The notes: a model not told the origin generated them from the sequence alone. A stretch of 64,000 bases of DNA from Raffaelea ambrosiae (GCA_002778195.1 PCDI01000004.1:1310733-1374732), one strand, 5' to 3'. Counted from the stretch's first letter, positions 34,335 to 46,187 are shown. A program made the numbers and translations.

Positions 34335-35759
34335 ATGAAGGCGCAAGACTGTGCATGTCGCACAGCGGCCCTCAGACTGTTTGTCAGAAGCCTCCTCGGG
34401 ACGTCAAGCACACAATGGAATGCAGCTGGCAACCAAGCATCAACACTGTATCGCAGCACTCGATTCGTCGAGGCAGCCCTGCCTTCCACACGACCGAGGC
34501 CATCAGCCTTTGCCGCAGTCGCTCTCCATAGACCAAGAGCTTTCCACAGTTCCTATCCGCGGTACGAAGTAGCGTCGACGAGCGCGACATCCGAGCTGCC
34601 AGCTACAGCACCGAACTCCGACTTTGGTGCTCTCGTGACAAGCCAATTACAGGCGCCCATCATCTCATTAGAGAACCACCATACGGGCCAGACTGACGAG
34701 ACCACCGCCCAATATGCACAACCAACGACACCAAACGTCTCTGTGGAGCAGTCGGAGAAACCGCTGTCGAAAATGGGGAAGCATAAAAGAAAGAAGCTGC
34801 GGAGGCGACTAGAGAAAGAGGCGGCCGAGGCAGCAGCCAAGGCAGCAAAGAAGGCAGCAAAGGCGGAGAAAAAGGCGGCATTAAAGGCGGCCAAAGTGGC
34901 AGAAAGGGAAGCAGCACAAGCAGAAGCAAAGGCGAAAAGGTTAGAAAGGGCGAAAGAGGCCGCAAGGGCGAAGAAGGCAGAAGTGAAAGCGGCACTGAGC
35001 GGAGGAGTGCCAGAGGCAGTGCCAGACTCCGGGGAGGGATCGGCTTCAGGCGAGGCCGGGGCCGCCTCCATACCAGCTGTCAGCGACCAAAAGGAAGGAG
35101 GGCCGGCAGCCGAAGCAGCACCGACGAAAGGTGTGCACGCCCAAGGAACACAAGCCATGGCTCGAACCGAGAAGAAGGGGCGTCCAAACAAGGACTACAA
35201 GGGCCACGGCTACAAGGGCAACGAGGACAACGAAACTTACGAAGAGAAGAAGGCGCGAGACTTGCAAAAGCTGCGGGAAAAGGCACTTGCAATCGGGATA
35301 CGTCTGCCCAAAAACCCAGAGCCGTGGCAGATCCAGAAGGCAGCCCTCCGCCTCAAGTTCCCCGAGGGCTGGAACCCCCGAAAGAAACTCTCGCCCGACG
35401 CCATCGACGGCATCCGTGCCGTACACCAGCAGGACCCCGAGGTGTACACCACGCAAGTACTAGCCAACCAGTTCCAGGTCTCCGCAGAGGCCATCCGGCG
35501 CATCCTCAGATCCAAGTGGAAGCCAAAAGTGGAGGAGGAAGAAGACCGGCAGAACCGCTGGTTTGAGCGCGGCAAGAAGGTGTGGTCACGGTATGCCGAG
35601 CTGGGCAAGAAGCCGCCCAAGAAGTGGCAGGCAGAGGGCATCAGGCGGGACTATTCGTGGGTGGGACGGCGGAAGCGGCAAATGGAGGCACGGCTGCGAC
35701 AGGAAGCTGGCACGGACGGTGCCTACTCGGAGAAACGGGCAGGGTGGGAGAAGGAATGA
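34335..35759 (+). CDS. RRG9: Rrg9/neugrin-family mitochondrial protein
   Basis: A single-exon gene of 474 residues from the ATG at 34335 (AAAATG context). The N-terminus (MKAQDCACRTAALRLFVRSL, then PRAFHSSYPRY) is basic and Ser-rich, as in mitochondrial presequences. A long Ala/Lys/Glu coiled stretch follows (about 155-220). The conserved neugrin/Rrg9 domain is at about 330-400: PWQIQKAALRLKFPEGWNP, then LSPDAIDGIRAVHQQDPEVY, VLANQFQVSAEAIRRIL and SKWKP. Rrg9 in yeast is needed for respiratory growth and mitochondrial genome maintenance, and neugrin in animals assists the mitoribosomal large-subunit rRNA. The exact role here is inferred. Confidence 0.9.
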   Translation: MKAQDCACRTAALRLFVRSLLGTSSTQWNAAGNQASTLYRSTRFVEAALPSTRPRPSAFAAVALHRPRAFHSSYPRYEVASTSATSELPATAPNSDFGALVTSQLQAPIISLENHHTGQTDETTAQYAQPTTPNVSVEQSEKPLSKMGKHKRKKLRRRLEKEAAEAAAKAAKKAAKAEKKAALKAAKVAEREAAQAEAKAKRLERAKEAARAKKAEVKAALSGGVPEAVPDSGEGSASGEAGAASIPAVSDQKEGGPAAEAAPTKGVHAQGTQAMARTEKKGRPNKDYKGHGYKGNEDNETYEEKKARDLQKLREKALAIGIRLPKNPEPWQIQKAALRLKFPEGWNPRKKLSPDAIDGIRAVHQQDPEVYTTQVLANQFQVSAEAIRRILRSKWKPKVEEEEDRQNRWFERGKKVWSRYAELGKKPPKKWQAEGIRRDYSWVGRRKRQMEARLRQEAGTDGAYSEKRAGWEKE

Positions 35760-37432
35760 CGGAGCAATCCGCTGTCGAGAATGTTGCCGTCGGCAGGAGG
35801 GGTGTTTTAGGGATGCCGCCAGCGGCGTTGGGCTGTTTTTGCATAGCATGTCGTTAAACGTGTCTTACATAGTACTTGCATACTTGGGCTCACTTATACC
35901 CCTCCCCTATCTCAGTGGATCAGCGAATAGGCAAACACTCAACTTTTGCGTCTATGCTCGGAACAGTGAGAAACCGGGAAAGTGTTGCTGGCCAAGGGTC
36001 CAATCCTGGGTCAGCCTGGTTGATCATGCGCTCAGCAAACTGCGAAACACGGTGGATGCCGACGCGAAGCAGTACGAGTAGGTAGCCCTTGCAGACTTCA
36101 CTGGGAAATACGAGTATGCACTCCAGGTTTTGGTGGTACACTTGTATCTTACAGAGTGGTATTTCCGGTATGAAAACGTCCGTCTCTTTGTGATGGTGAT
36201 GGCCACCAATTAAGCCAGCCAGCCAATGAGCGTCGATGACCGTCGACGCCCTGGCCCACACCCAGCGCACCTGTGGTTGCACTGGCCCTCCCTCTCCTGG
36301 TACCGATTGCTGGTCCCCTGGACCCTACCCAGAAGCGGCAACGTGCATGCCGGCTTTGGCGCGACTGCCCCCGCGCTCAGGTCGCCCGCCCAACGTACCA
36401 GGAAAACAAGAGGGCAAAAAAAAAGAACCGACACTGCAGGGAAGGAGCAACCCTTGTCAACAAAACCCGTCCTTTTGGCAGGCGCCACCCACAATACGAT
36501 AACAGTAAGGGTCCACCACGGAATCCAACATCACCTTAGGTTCTTGTTAGTTTTTGCGAGGGAGGCCCTCACGGCGAACAGAGAGGCGAAGACACACACA
36601 CACACACACGCACGAAAAAAGAAACGACACCCCATTTCCCGACGACTACCCGAACTGCTCGTTCCAGCCCCAATGCAGCTGCCATTGTTCGAGCGCACGG
36701 AATACCCAGTGGCCTTTGTGTTTTGCGGGCGCGCAGGGTCTCATCTTAATACTTAGACGCCCCAACAGCAGCACAACACGAGAAAACAAGGCCGTCGCCC
36801 ACCACCATTGCACACGCCTTCGACACACCTTGCTCGGCTCTCGTCCCCGTCTGTCGGGCTGCACCTCTTTGTGCGTCTTCTGCACGCCGGATTGTGCGCC
36901 GCGACCTTGCCAGCAACACACCACGGCATACACCACGACACACCGAGATCCAGCGCAGGTCTCCTGGCGACGTCGTCCTCGACACACATCGCGAGGGCAT
37001 GTCGTGATGGTCTTGTCTTGACCTCACTTGCCACCGAAGACCGATCACTCATTCAAGCTCACGCCGCCGTCACATCCACTCGTTTGCCTCCATTGGACGC
37101 CGTGTTGCGCCCTGTTCATTCGTTGTTTTACACATTTCTTTTGTTCCAGATTCTCTTCGTGGCTGGCCTTGTTCATTTGTGTCGCCGACAGCCACACCTT
37201 GCTTTCTTGTCTGTACCGCTCTTGTTCTGCCACCAGCACCCTCTTCGACAGTGGCTGACCTTGTTCAGTGCCATCACCAGCTTGTGTATATTGTCTCTCG
37301 CTATTTTTCTCCCCCATCCTTACCGACTTCTGGACACGACGAACCCATTTCCTTTATATATATACATATCGACTGCATTCGCATCCATTCTCCACCGCCA
37401 ACGACACCTGCGAACCACCCAATGGCACAAAG
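35760..37432. other. RRG9 3' to WD40-gene 5' region
   Basis: About 1.7 kb, with two TACGAGTA sites (36073-36080, 36109-36116), one TACATAGTA site (35866-35874) and an AC repeat near 36593-36609. The part nearest the WD40 gene is pyrimidine-rich, as expected of a leader. No gene is supported. Confidence 0.5.
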
Positions 37433-37460
37433 ATGGCCGCGACTCCCAACAACCGTCTGA
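37422..37460 (+). promoter_or_regulatory. overlapping upstream ORF at the WD40 start
   Basis: An ATG at 37422 opens a 12-codon frame (MAQRWPRLPTTV) in a different frame from the main ATG at 37433 and ends inside the coding region. A ribosome starting there would miss the main start, so it may lower translation. Confidence 0.45.
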
Positions 37461-40400
37461 AGCTGACGTCTTCCAACTCGCCGTTCTACCACCGCGCCTC
37501 CCGGTCACCCACGCGCAACCGCCACCCTCACGATGCTTCGGCGTCTGCTGCCGCGCCTTCTCGGCTGTCTCTCAAGAGAGTAGTCGGCTCGACCTGCTCA
37601 GCGCCCTCGGGCTTCGACACGGTCAATTCATCATTTGCGTACATCGCTGGCGGCGCTGTGGTTGTTGTCGATGTCTACGACGACCACTACCGCCAGCGCT
37701 TCTACCGCGCTCGGCCCACGGCCGTCCCGACTTATAGCGTGTCGCCCATCCCACACAACAACCCATCCACACCCAATTCCACCCCGAAAGCAAACGAGAT
37801 CAGAAACCGGGCTGCACCCAGCAGCCACCGGGAGTCGTCATTTGGCCTGGCCGACTGGTCCGAGTCGCCCACCTCGGGCAAGACGTGGACCCAGCGCGAG
37901 CGCATAAAGTCGGCTACCTGCCTTTCTCTGAGCCGCGAGGGCCGTTTTCTCGCCGTGGGCGAGACTGGCTACGCCCCCCGCGTGCTCATCTTCAACCTCG
38001 ACGACACCTCGTCCGATATACCCCTGGTGTGCATCAGCGAGCACAGCTTCGGCGTCACAGCCGTGGCCTGGTCCACGGACACGCGCTACCTCGCATCGCT
38101 GGGCACGGCCAACGATGGTTTTTTGTATGTGTGGAAGATTGACCTGCGTACTGGCGCCGCCAAGCTGTTCCAGCAGAACCGATGCACATCCTTTGTGCGC
38201 GGCATGCTGTGGCTGAGCGGCAGCAGTTTCATCACATTCGGCGTCCGGCACATCAAGGCCTGGCGCGTCGAGGAGACACCAGCACCGACAAGCACCTCAC
38301 CAACCAAGCCTCGATACACCCTGGACGGCGGCTTCCCAACACCGCCATCCCACCAACCACAGGCCAAGCAGAAGACCTTGCCTGGCCGGAATATTCTTCT
38401 GGGGTCCTTGCTGGAGGCGACATTCACCTGCGCCGCTCCACTCGGCGACGGGCGGGCTATTATCTGCACGGACGCTGGCGATGTCGGCCTACTCGAACCG
38501 CTGAACAACCAGATGAAGCTGGTTCCGCTCTGTGATGTGGGCTTCTCAGTATCCTGCGTGTCGGCCCGGAAAGACAAGGTGTGCATCGCCGGCAAGCACG
38601 GCCAATCTCTTGTTATAGAACTGCACAAGTTGCTGGCGGAGCGCAAGAGTGGCGAGTCGTCCACCACCCCGTCGATCATGTCGCCTACAACCGCAGAGAG
38701 CACGACGAGCTCCTCGGACTCCATGGGGCCGGACGGCCTCATTGCCGTGGGCTTTCTTGCAAACAGCGTTGTCACGGTGGACACCAAACGCTCGATCGAC
38801 ATTTACTCAAGCGCCGACTATGTTCCTGGTACCGAGCCCGGCCCGGGCGTGAAGAGAATCCCTATACCTGGGCACAAGGAGCCGATAATGGGTGTCCAGT
38901 CATTGCCACAGCCGAACGCGTCCGGTGCAGATTTCTTTACGTGGTCCAGCTCGGGCAACATCCTACTCTGGAGCCTGGACGGCGAAGTGAAGTCTTCTTT
39001 GCAGATACCGGTGGAGCAGCTGGACACCGACGACGACATTGCTCCCATCAACCACCTGTCTGTGGTGCGGGCCACCAACGGTGCCAAACAGTTTGTCACC
39101 GCCGACCGTCTCGGTGTACTACGAATCATCGACTCCGCGACGAAGGAGTCGCTCCTCGAGATCAAGGCACACGCCTCGGACTGCCAGTCTATCTCGATCT
39201 ACGAAGACGACAAGAAATTGATACTGGCGTCGAGCGGCCGGGATCGCACTGCGCAACTTCTCCACCGCCTGCCAGATGGCACATTTGAGCATTTCCAGAC
39301 GCTCGAATTTGCGGCCAAGGTGGTAAAAGTCCTGCTCACACCAGATGACAAAGTTATCACGTGTTCTTTTGACCGGACACTACAGGTGCACGAGCTGGTC
39401 TCGAAGGAGGATGACCCCCATGTGATTGCAGCGATTCCCACTCGCGTGATCACGCTGAAAGCGTCGCCTTCTTCGATCGCGCTGTCGCCCGATGCTCGAA
39501 CCATATACGTGTCGCTCCTGGACCGGACAATCTGCCACTACGACCTAACCTCCGGTCGGCTGTTGACTTCGTTCAGGTGCATTGACGAAGGGGGCTCGGA
39601 AGCGGCGGTGCTTGACTCGCTGATCTACGGCAAGCAAGTGACCGAAAGTTCACCCGTGGCGACGGCGGCTTCACCACCAACCAACAGCATCCTTCCCAGC
39701 AACGAGTCGACCTTCCTGCTCGGGTTGTCCAACACGGACAAATCTGTGCGCATCTACAATGCACAGACGGGCGCCTTCCTGGACCGGGAATGGGGCCACA
39801 CCGAGGCGATTACTGGTGTCGCCCTGATTGGGAACCGGGAAGAAAGCGCAGAGAGTGAAACGAGGCAGGAAGAAGAGCTTGCGACAAGTGCTACAGAAAA
39901 CGCCGCAGAGGAAGTGCGAAAAGTGGTCAGTGTGGGGTCTGACGGAACCATCTTGATATGGTCTCTCGATCTGCGAGACCCAGTTGCAGTGGCGCCGTCC
40001 AGCCGGGATCCTTCACCGGCCAAGGACGGGAAGGCTTCTTCGGCGTCAACCAAAACGCCGCTGCGAAAGATCTTGTCCAAGGCCGAGCTGGCCGAATTCC
40101 AAAAATCGACGCCGTCGGGGCCCAGTCCGGGCAATGGCAGGCGATCGCCGATCCGGTCTCTGTCACGCAAGACATCGGCCCGGTTCACCATGTCCTCGGC
40201 TGTCGGCGGCGGCGGTGGTGGTGGTGCCTCTGGTGGTCGTGTGCCAGTCACCTCGCTGCTCAACCACAGCCCTGCCAGCACAATCGAGGAAAGCCCGGCA
40301 TCCAGGAGGGTGTCGTCCGGGAGCACAACGACAAGTCCGCCCATGCAAGCGAGCCCCTTCGCCAGAGTACGACGGCGGCCGTCCTTGCCCGCAATGAGCA

Positions 40401-41068
40401 CGCTGTCTACGGCTACAGGAGCTGGCAGCAGCAGTGGGTTGGCGGCACGGAAGAAGAGTAGTGTCAGCAACCTCCGCAGCTCGTATGGGGTTGGCAGCCT
40501 GACGATGGCCACGGAGCAGACAAGTCGACAGCTACGGGCGTTCCGCAAGAGGCTGGCTTCAACAGACCCCATCGCCCAGGACGTGCTGGTGGAGCTGGAC
40601 CAAGAGCTGCGGTTGACGATGGCAGCATTGGGCGACCGTGCAGTGCGCAGCAAGGCCCTGAGCGACGAGCTTGATGGGCTGCTGGATGAGAAGCTCGAAC
40701 GGCTGGTGGCGTTGCTCGACGAGAAGTGGCGGCTGCAGCACAAGCCGAAAGAGTCCGAGCAGCAAGACGAGGTGGGGCCGGCAACGTCCTGCTCGGACGA
40801 TCGGCCGTGCGGACATGACCGTGTAGAGAGCACGGTTAGCGAAGCAAGTGTGGCTAGTGAACAGCCGAGCAGTGGTGGTGGCAGCCATGGGGCGAGCGAC
40901 AGGGGCAGCAGGGGCAGCAGTGGCGCCGATGACCAGAGCTGCAGCAATAAGAGCGCTGACACGGGCAACACGTCACCTGATGAGTACGGTGAGGCGCACC
41001 AAGCGTCCAGGGCGGACGGCTGTGCAGACGGATGTGCCGACGACGGCAAGCAGCTACTGGCGGGCTAG
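37433..41068 (+). CDS. large WD40-repeat protein (MABP1/WDR62-like)
   Basis: A single-exon gene of 1211 residues. Blades of WD40 type run from about residue 45 to 860, for example CISEHSFGVTAVAWSTDTRY, FFTWSSSGNILLWSLDGE, DCQSISIYEDDKKLILASSG and VVSVGSDGTILIWSLD. The arrangement of two propellers resembles the MABP1/WDR62 family, which scaffolds spindle-pole and MAPK components in animals. The fungal role is not known to me. After the propellers comes a long Ser/Gly/Pro-rich region and a short predicted coiled coil (RQLRAFRKRLAS to LVALLDEKWRL, near 1020-1105). The start at 37433 is chosen because the reading frame upstream has no ATG context and is non-conserved in character. A 109-bp piece of this gene is duplicated upstream in inverted orientation. 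Confidence 0.85.
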   Translation: MAATPNNRLKLTSSNSPFYHRASRSPTRNRHPHDASASAAAPSRLSLKRVVGSTCSAPSGFDTVNSSFAYIAGGAVVVVDVYDDHYRQRFYRARPTAVPTYSVSPIPHNNPSTPNSTPKANEIRNRAAPSSHRESSFGLADWSESPTSGKTWTQRERIKSATCLSLSREGRFLAVGETGYAPRVLIFNLDDTSSDIPLVCISEHSFGVTAVAWSTDTRYLASLGTANDGFLYVWKIDLRTGAAKLFQQNRCTSFVRGMLWLSGSSFITFGVRHIKAWRVEETPAPTSTSPTKPRYTLDGGFPTPPSHQPQAKQKTLPGRNILLGSLLEATFTCAAPLGDGRAIICTDAGDVGLLEPLNNQMKLVPLCDVGFSVSCVSARKDKVCIAGKHGQSLVIELHKLLAERKSGESSTTPSIMSPTTAESTTSSSDSMGPDGLIAVGFLANSVVTVDTKRSIDIYSSADYVPGTEPGPGVKRIPIPGHKEPIMGVQSLPQPNASGADFFTWSSSGNILLWSLDGEVKSSLQIPVEQLDTDDDIAPINHLSVVRATNGAKQFVTADRLGVLRIIDSATKESLLEIKAHASDCQSISIYEDDKKLILASSGRDRTAQLLHRLPDGTFEHFQTLEFAAKVVKVLLTPDDKVITCSFDRTLQVHELVSKEDDPHVIAAIPTRVITLKASPSSIALSPDARTIYVSLLDRTICHYDLTSGRLLTSFRCIDEGGSEAAVLDSLIYGKQVTESSPVATAASPPTNSILPSNESTFLLGLSNTDKSVRIYNAQTGAFLDREWGHTEAITGVALIGNREESAESETRQEEELATSATENAAEEVRKVVSVGSDGTILIWSLDLRDPVAVAPSSRDPSPAKDGKASSASTKTPLRKILSKAELAEFQKSTPSGPSPGNGRRSPIRSLSRKTSARFTMSSAVGGGGGGGASGGRVPVTSLLNHSPASTIEESPASRRVSSGSTTTSPPMQASPFARVRRRPSLPAMSTLSTATGAGSSSGLAARKKSSVSNLRSSYGVGSLTMATEQTSRQLRAFRKRLASTDPIAQDVLVELDQELRLTMAALGDRAVRSKALSDELDGLLDEKLERLVALLDEKWRLQHKPKESEQQDEVGPATSCSDDRPCGHDRVESTVSEASVASEQPSSGGGSHGASDRGSRGSSGADDQSCSNKSADTGNTSPDEYGEAHQASRADGCADGCADDGKQLLAG

Positions 41069-42168
41069 TGGGCGCGTTCATTGTGTATGAACACCAGATC
41101 TGCATTGGCATCGACGTCATTGGAGAGTGTATGATTTCCCTTTTTGTTGTTTTTTTATTTTTTATTTTTATTTTTTTATTTTGGTTTGGCATTGCTTGCA
41201 CCTGTTTGTTTACTCGCTGCATTTCTCTTGTGTATTATTAGCTCTTCAAACGGTTATTCCAGTTGGTATCTTACAGTTCGGGGGGAAGGCAAAGGCTATT
41301 GGCGGACGGGCAACAGGCAAACAAAGCAGCCTGCGGCCGACCAGGGAACGCCCAAGGGAGAGAGGCATTGGACGGGGACTTTGGGTAGAGCGCGGCGTTC
41401 GCTCGGCTGTCTAGTTTCTGTTTTGTGGATACAAGTCGGACGCAAGGAAATCCGTCCCAGCAGGGACAACCGAGAGTCAGACAGTCTGGCGTGACTTTAT
41501 CGTGTATTTCTTTTTTTAATTGCCCAATGGATGCATGATAGCAGACCACCGGCGGATTTTGGCGTGTCGAGTGGTATGTGCCGGTGAAGAGTGCACGCAA
41601 CACGGGAATGGGGAGCGTGAAGCCTCCGCAGAACAGCCATGGCGAGAGGCGCGTCTCCAAAGGGCAATTTCTGTACGACTAAGAGCCTCAAGGGCAGTTA
41701 CTCCAAATTTGTGCAGCGCTCTTGCCTTTTTCTGGGCTTTGTTTTTTTTTTGGAGTCCCTCTTCGCTCGCAGGTCTGAGGGGCAGGAGGGTCCAACACGT
41801 GACTGGCCCCCTGGACACAGAGGGGGGAGAGTGGGTTCTTCTCCGGACGGCCAATTGTGCTCTGGAACTGGGGTTCATGTGGGGTGTAGGGGCCAATCAT
41901 AGCCGGCTGTGGCTTTAGCTGGAGCGTGATTTCCTAACCGCTCCGACAACCGATATTTGGACCAACCGAGCACAAAAACACGAGAAGGGAACAGGTTTAT
42001 TGAGATCCAGATTCCCCTCAGCTGGCCCCAAATCCATCCTCTCTCTTGCTTCTATTTCTCCTCGACACTGCCTTTCTTGCCCCCATCTTTCGACAAGCTT
42101 TCGGCAAGAACCTTCTCCGCTCAGCCCCCGTTCCTTTCTTTCTTTTTTTTTTCGTGCTGCCCTTCACC
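41069..42168. promoter_or_regulatory. WD40-gene 3' flank and LSC2 promoter
   Basis: About 1.1 kb. It begins with a T-rich stretch (41139-41180), likely the WD40-gene 3' UTR. Two CCAAT boxes on the plus strand (41851-41855, 41893-41897) lie about 320 and 275 bp before the LSC2 ATG. They suit HAP-complex control of respiratory genes, which is inference. A pyrimidine-rich leader precedes the ATG. Confidence 0.45.
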
Positions 42169-43649
42169 ATGTTCAAGCTTGGCCGTAGCAGCCGGGCTCT
42201 GGCCTCGGCCATTGCTGCCCCCGCGGTGCGTACATTTATGCCCTCGTCGTGAAATGTCTCATTGCCCGACGACTGGCAGGCTGACCGAATTGTTCTGCAG
42301 CGCTTCACCCCCGCGGTGCGGCTCCCCGCCGCCTCGCAGCAGCGGCGAGCTCTGAGCATCCACGAATACCTGTCGGCGGACCTGCTGCGCCAGTACGGCA
42401 TCCAGGTGCCGCAGGGCGCCGTGGCACGGACGGCCGAGGAGGCCGAGGCGGTGGCCAAGAAGATTGGCGGCGACGACCTGGTGATCAAGGCGCAGGTGCT
42501 GGCGGGCGGCCGCGGCAAGGGCTCGTTCGACAACGGGCTGAAGGGCGGTGTGCGGGTGATCTACTCGCCGACGGAGGCCAAGATGTTTGCGGACCAGATG
42601 ATCGGGCACAAGCTGATCACGAAGCAGACGGGCGCGGGCGGGCGGCTGTGCAGCGCGGTGTACATTTGCGAGCGCAAGTTTGCGCGGCGCGAGTTCTACC
42701 TGGCGGTGCTGATGGACCGGGCGACGCAGAAGCCGGTGATTGTGTCGTCGTCGCAGGGCGGCATGGACATTGAGACGGTGGCCAAGGAGCACCCGGACGC
42801 CATCAACACGACGTACATTGACATCCACGAGGGCGTGACCGACGAGATTGCCCGCGACATTGCCACCAAGCTGGGCTTCAGCGAGCAGTGCATCGAGGAC
42901 GGCAAGGACACGATCCAGAAGCTGTACAAGATCTTCAACGAGAAGGACGCCACCCAGATCGAGATCAACCCGCTGTCCGAGACCTCGGACCACAAGGTTA
43001 TGTGCATGGACGCCAAGTTTGGCTTTGACGACAACGCCGACTTCCGCCAAAAGGAGATCTTTGCCAAGCGCGACACCAGCCAGGAGGACCCCGACGAGGT
43101 CCGCGCCGCCCAGTCCAACCTCAACTTCATCAAGCTCGACGGCGACATCGGCTGCCTCGTCAACGGCGCCGGCCTCGCCATGGCCACCATGGACATCATC
43201 AAGCTCAACGGCGGCAGCCCGGCCAACTTCCTCGACGTCGGCGGCGGCGCCACTCCCGCCGCCATCAAGGAGGCCTTTGAGCTCATCACCAGCGAGCCCA
43301 ACGTCACCGCCATCTTTGTCAACATCTTTGGCGGCATCGTCCGCTGCGACGCCATCGCCCACGGCCTGATCAACACCGTCGAGGCCCTCAACCTGCGCAT
43401 CCCCATCATTGCCCGTCTGCAGGGCACCAACGTCGAGGCCGCCCACAAGATCATCAGCGACGCCGGCCTCAAGATCTTTATCATTGACGACCTGCAGAGC
43501 GCTGCCGAGAAGGCCGTGCAGCTGTCCAAGGTTGTGAAGCTTGGTGAGTACCCCCCCCCCCCCGTATTTCTCGGGATTACCCGTACTCCTACTAACTTCA
43601 AATAGCCCGTGAGATCGACGTCGGCGTCGAGTTCAACCTCGGCATCTAA
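42169..43649 (+). CDS. LSC2: succinyl-CoA ligase beta subunit, mitochondrial
   Basis: Exons 42169-42225, 42301-43543 and 43606-43649 (introns 75 and 62 bp) give 447 residues. The first exon encodes MFKLGRSSRALASAIAAPA, a mitochondrial presequence. The ATP-grasp domain begins LSIHEYLSADLLRQYGIQVP, followed by KAQVLAGGRGKG. The CoA-ligase domain shows GAGLAMATMDIIKLNGGSPA and the FVNIFGGIVRCD segment. The third exon encodes EIDVGVEFNLGI. The enzyme pairs with the alpha subunit in the matrix to convert succinyl-CoA to succinate, making ATP or GTP in the TCA cycle. The second intron has a textbook ACTAAC branch site next to its TAG acceptor. Confidence 0.97.
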
Positions 43650-44861
43650 AATCACCAACCCTTTCCATCCCTGGAACTCCCTTCCCTCTCCCCGAGACAC
43701 GATGACACGAAGTAAGGAAAGAAGTTTTACCAAATAAAAAATATAACTCAACAAAAACACAAAGGAAATTTGCTTGACAAAGGAGAGAAAGAGGCGTGGA
43801 ACAGAGGAAGAATTGTGATAAGATAACCTGTTATCTTGAGGGGCAAACGGGCGTGGCAAATCCACGTGTGGGTTCACATTGTAGAAACGGCCTGGAGCTT
43901 TTTGTTTGCTTTTTAGAAATTTCCTGGGTTTAGAGGAGAGGACGGTGGACGGTTTGAATAGAGAAGAGGACTACTTCCTATCCCAGACTGTGTTTGTTTC
44001 CACACAATTTGCGCGCTCCTGTGGCGCACTCTCTCCATTCCTCATCTACTCTCATTTTCTCACCCCCCCCCCTCTATTTTCCCTCAGACCTCTCTCATAA
44101 CCTGGTTCTGTTTTGTGCGTGCGTATGTATCGCATCGCGGTGACGAATGCGTGTAACGCAGGCATCTCGGTATGCCCAGCATTTGGATTTGAACTGCAAC
44201 CTGTTCTGTGCTTTTTTCTTGCCTCTTTTTTGGCTGTTTTAGATCGGACTCGTGCCTCTCGTGCTTTTCTGTATTTTGGTCCGACCGAACACGCGATGAC
44301 GAAATCGAAACCCGGGCTATGTCATTTTGCCCATTTTGAGCCTGATCTCTCTTTATTTTTTTTTTTTTTTTCCATATGTGTTCCTCCCGCCCGCTGTGCC
44401 CTCGAATGCTACCCTTTCAGGCAGTCCTGCCGTTGGAGACCTTTGCGAGATCCCGGGTTTTCCTAAGCTGTGCCCTCTTCTGTTTTAGTCCTGGGTGGCC
44501 CACGGGAACTATCCTTCCGTTGAGGTTGAGGAGGGGGGAGGCTTCCCGGAAGGTTACCGGATTGGTAGAGAGACCAGGCTGCAAGACGTGCCTCGTCTGG
44601 AAATTGCAGGTAGTCAGATGCAGTCAACTTGCCATCCGGCAGTTGAGGGGGAAGAGCCACATGCAGGTCGGGCTCGGCCAGAAGAAGCAAGCAAGCAGAG
44701 CCGAAAAAAAAAGCTTGTCTCTTTTTTCTTGGCCTCCTATTAGTCCCCCATCCATCCTCTACCCCAATACAGAAATTCGCCTTTTAGGGGTTTTCAGCCT
44801 CCATATGACCATGACCGTTGCTTAGTGGTTTTTTTTTTTGTCATGTTAATATTCTCCATGA

Positions 44862-44901
44862 CCGTTGCTGAGTTTCCGTTGCTGAGTTTCCGTTGCTGAG
44901 C
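44862..44901. repeat. 14-bp tandem repeat, about 2.8 units
   Basis: CCGTTGCTGAGTTT is repeated, with the third unit losing its last three bases. A related ACCGTTGCT stands about 45 bp upstream. Confidence 0.9.
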
Positions 44902-46148
44902 GAGCACCACACGGATGAAAGCATCCGTTGCCATCCCGCTCTTCCGCCAAGTGAAGTCATGTTCGTTTCGTCTCTCTCGCCTTGTCGTCGGCGTTCACCT
45001 GCACTGACCATGGAGTCGCGGAATCATGGAATCATCCATTCCTTGGGGTTGGACACACGGCCAGCTCGTTTCTCCTTGCATCTTGTATCGTCTGACGCCC
45101 ACGCCCTTTGCGCGTCTATCACATGCCGTCCTCTCCGTTGCTGCCACAGAGACGTGTCGTGCCTCGTCTTCTTCAGAGATAAACATAACGTGCCAAGAGG
45201 GCAGATCCCGTGCCTGATGCCAACCATGTAGTACGTGAATGTCGATGTGATGTCATCGTACATGTCGCCATCATGTTTCCCTTGTGGCACCGAATTCGGA
45301 CCGCGCGAAGTGACAGGAGGTTGTCATACGCATAGTACAACAACTGTGGTGGAATAATGCCGAGAATCCGACTCTCAGAGTGTCCATGTTTGCTGATCCC
45401 GTTCGCGTCGGACGCCTGCTGTGTTGGTTACAGGACGAGGCGTTCGTATCAAGAGATAGTTCATGTCGACGGGATATCTGGTCACAAGCTTTCCCAATCT
45501 GGAAATTGTTCTCTCTCAGGCTAGCATCTGTGTCTTCTCCCCTCCATACCCACTCGAGATCCACCCCCAACATCTGTCAAACAACGTCTCAGAGAGCAGA
45601 TTGAAGGAGAGCTGAAAAGAAAAAGAAATTCTGCGTGCCACATCTTCTCCGCGTGCCATGCCTTCTCTCTTCATACTGACTGTCCGCATCAGGAAAGAAC
45701 CTGTCGGGTCAAGTTGCTGTTCCAGGACATGAGAGATAAAAAAGGTGCGCGGCATGTTGGGTTGTGGCAGGGTTGTGGCAGCGTCGTGGCACGTCGTACA
45801 ACCAGTACCGCTGGTACCAGCGCTCGCGAAAGGGGTTCGTTTCGTTTTGTCTCTCGTTTTCTTTGCTTTCGTCCGCGGTTTGTTTTCTTTTTCTTCTCTC
45901 AGGACGAACGGAACTTGACAGAAGTAGTTACAGCACATCCCTCCTGATGGCTCCTTCCTATACTACAGGTCATGTGGGAAATAGGAGGACGAATAGTAAT
46001 AATAAAACCAGCTGCGGCATGCCCGAAATGGGGAAGTTTTACGTTGGTGGGCTGTTTGTAGGAGTGGTGAGCCAGAATAGCATTCCCAACGGATATCCGC
46101 TAGACATGCGAGGTGGGAGACTGGGGGCGGCCAGGGGAGACTGGTCGT

Positions 46149-46187
46149 GGGGACCAGCCATGGGGACCAGCCATGGGGACCAGCCAC
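46149..46187. repeat. 13-bp tandem repeat, three units
   Basis: GGGGACCAGCCAT occurs three times head to tail; the last unit ends in C instead of T. Confidence 0.9.

Noticed and set aside
39754..41049. 431-codon frame antisense to the WD40 gene tail
   Set aside because: Ser/Leu-rich shadow of low-complexity coding sequence.
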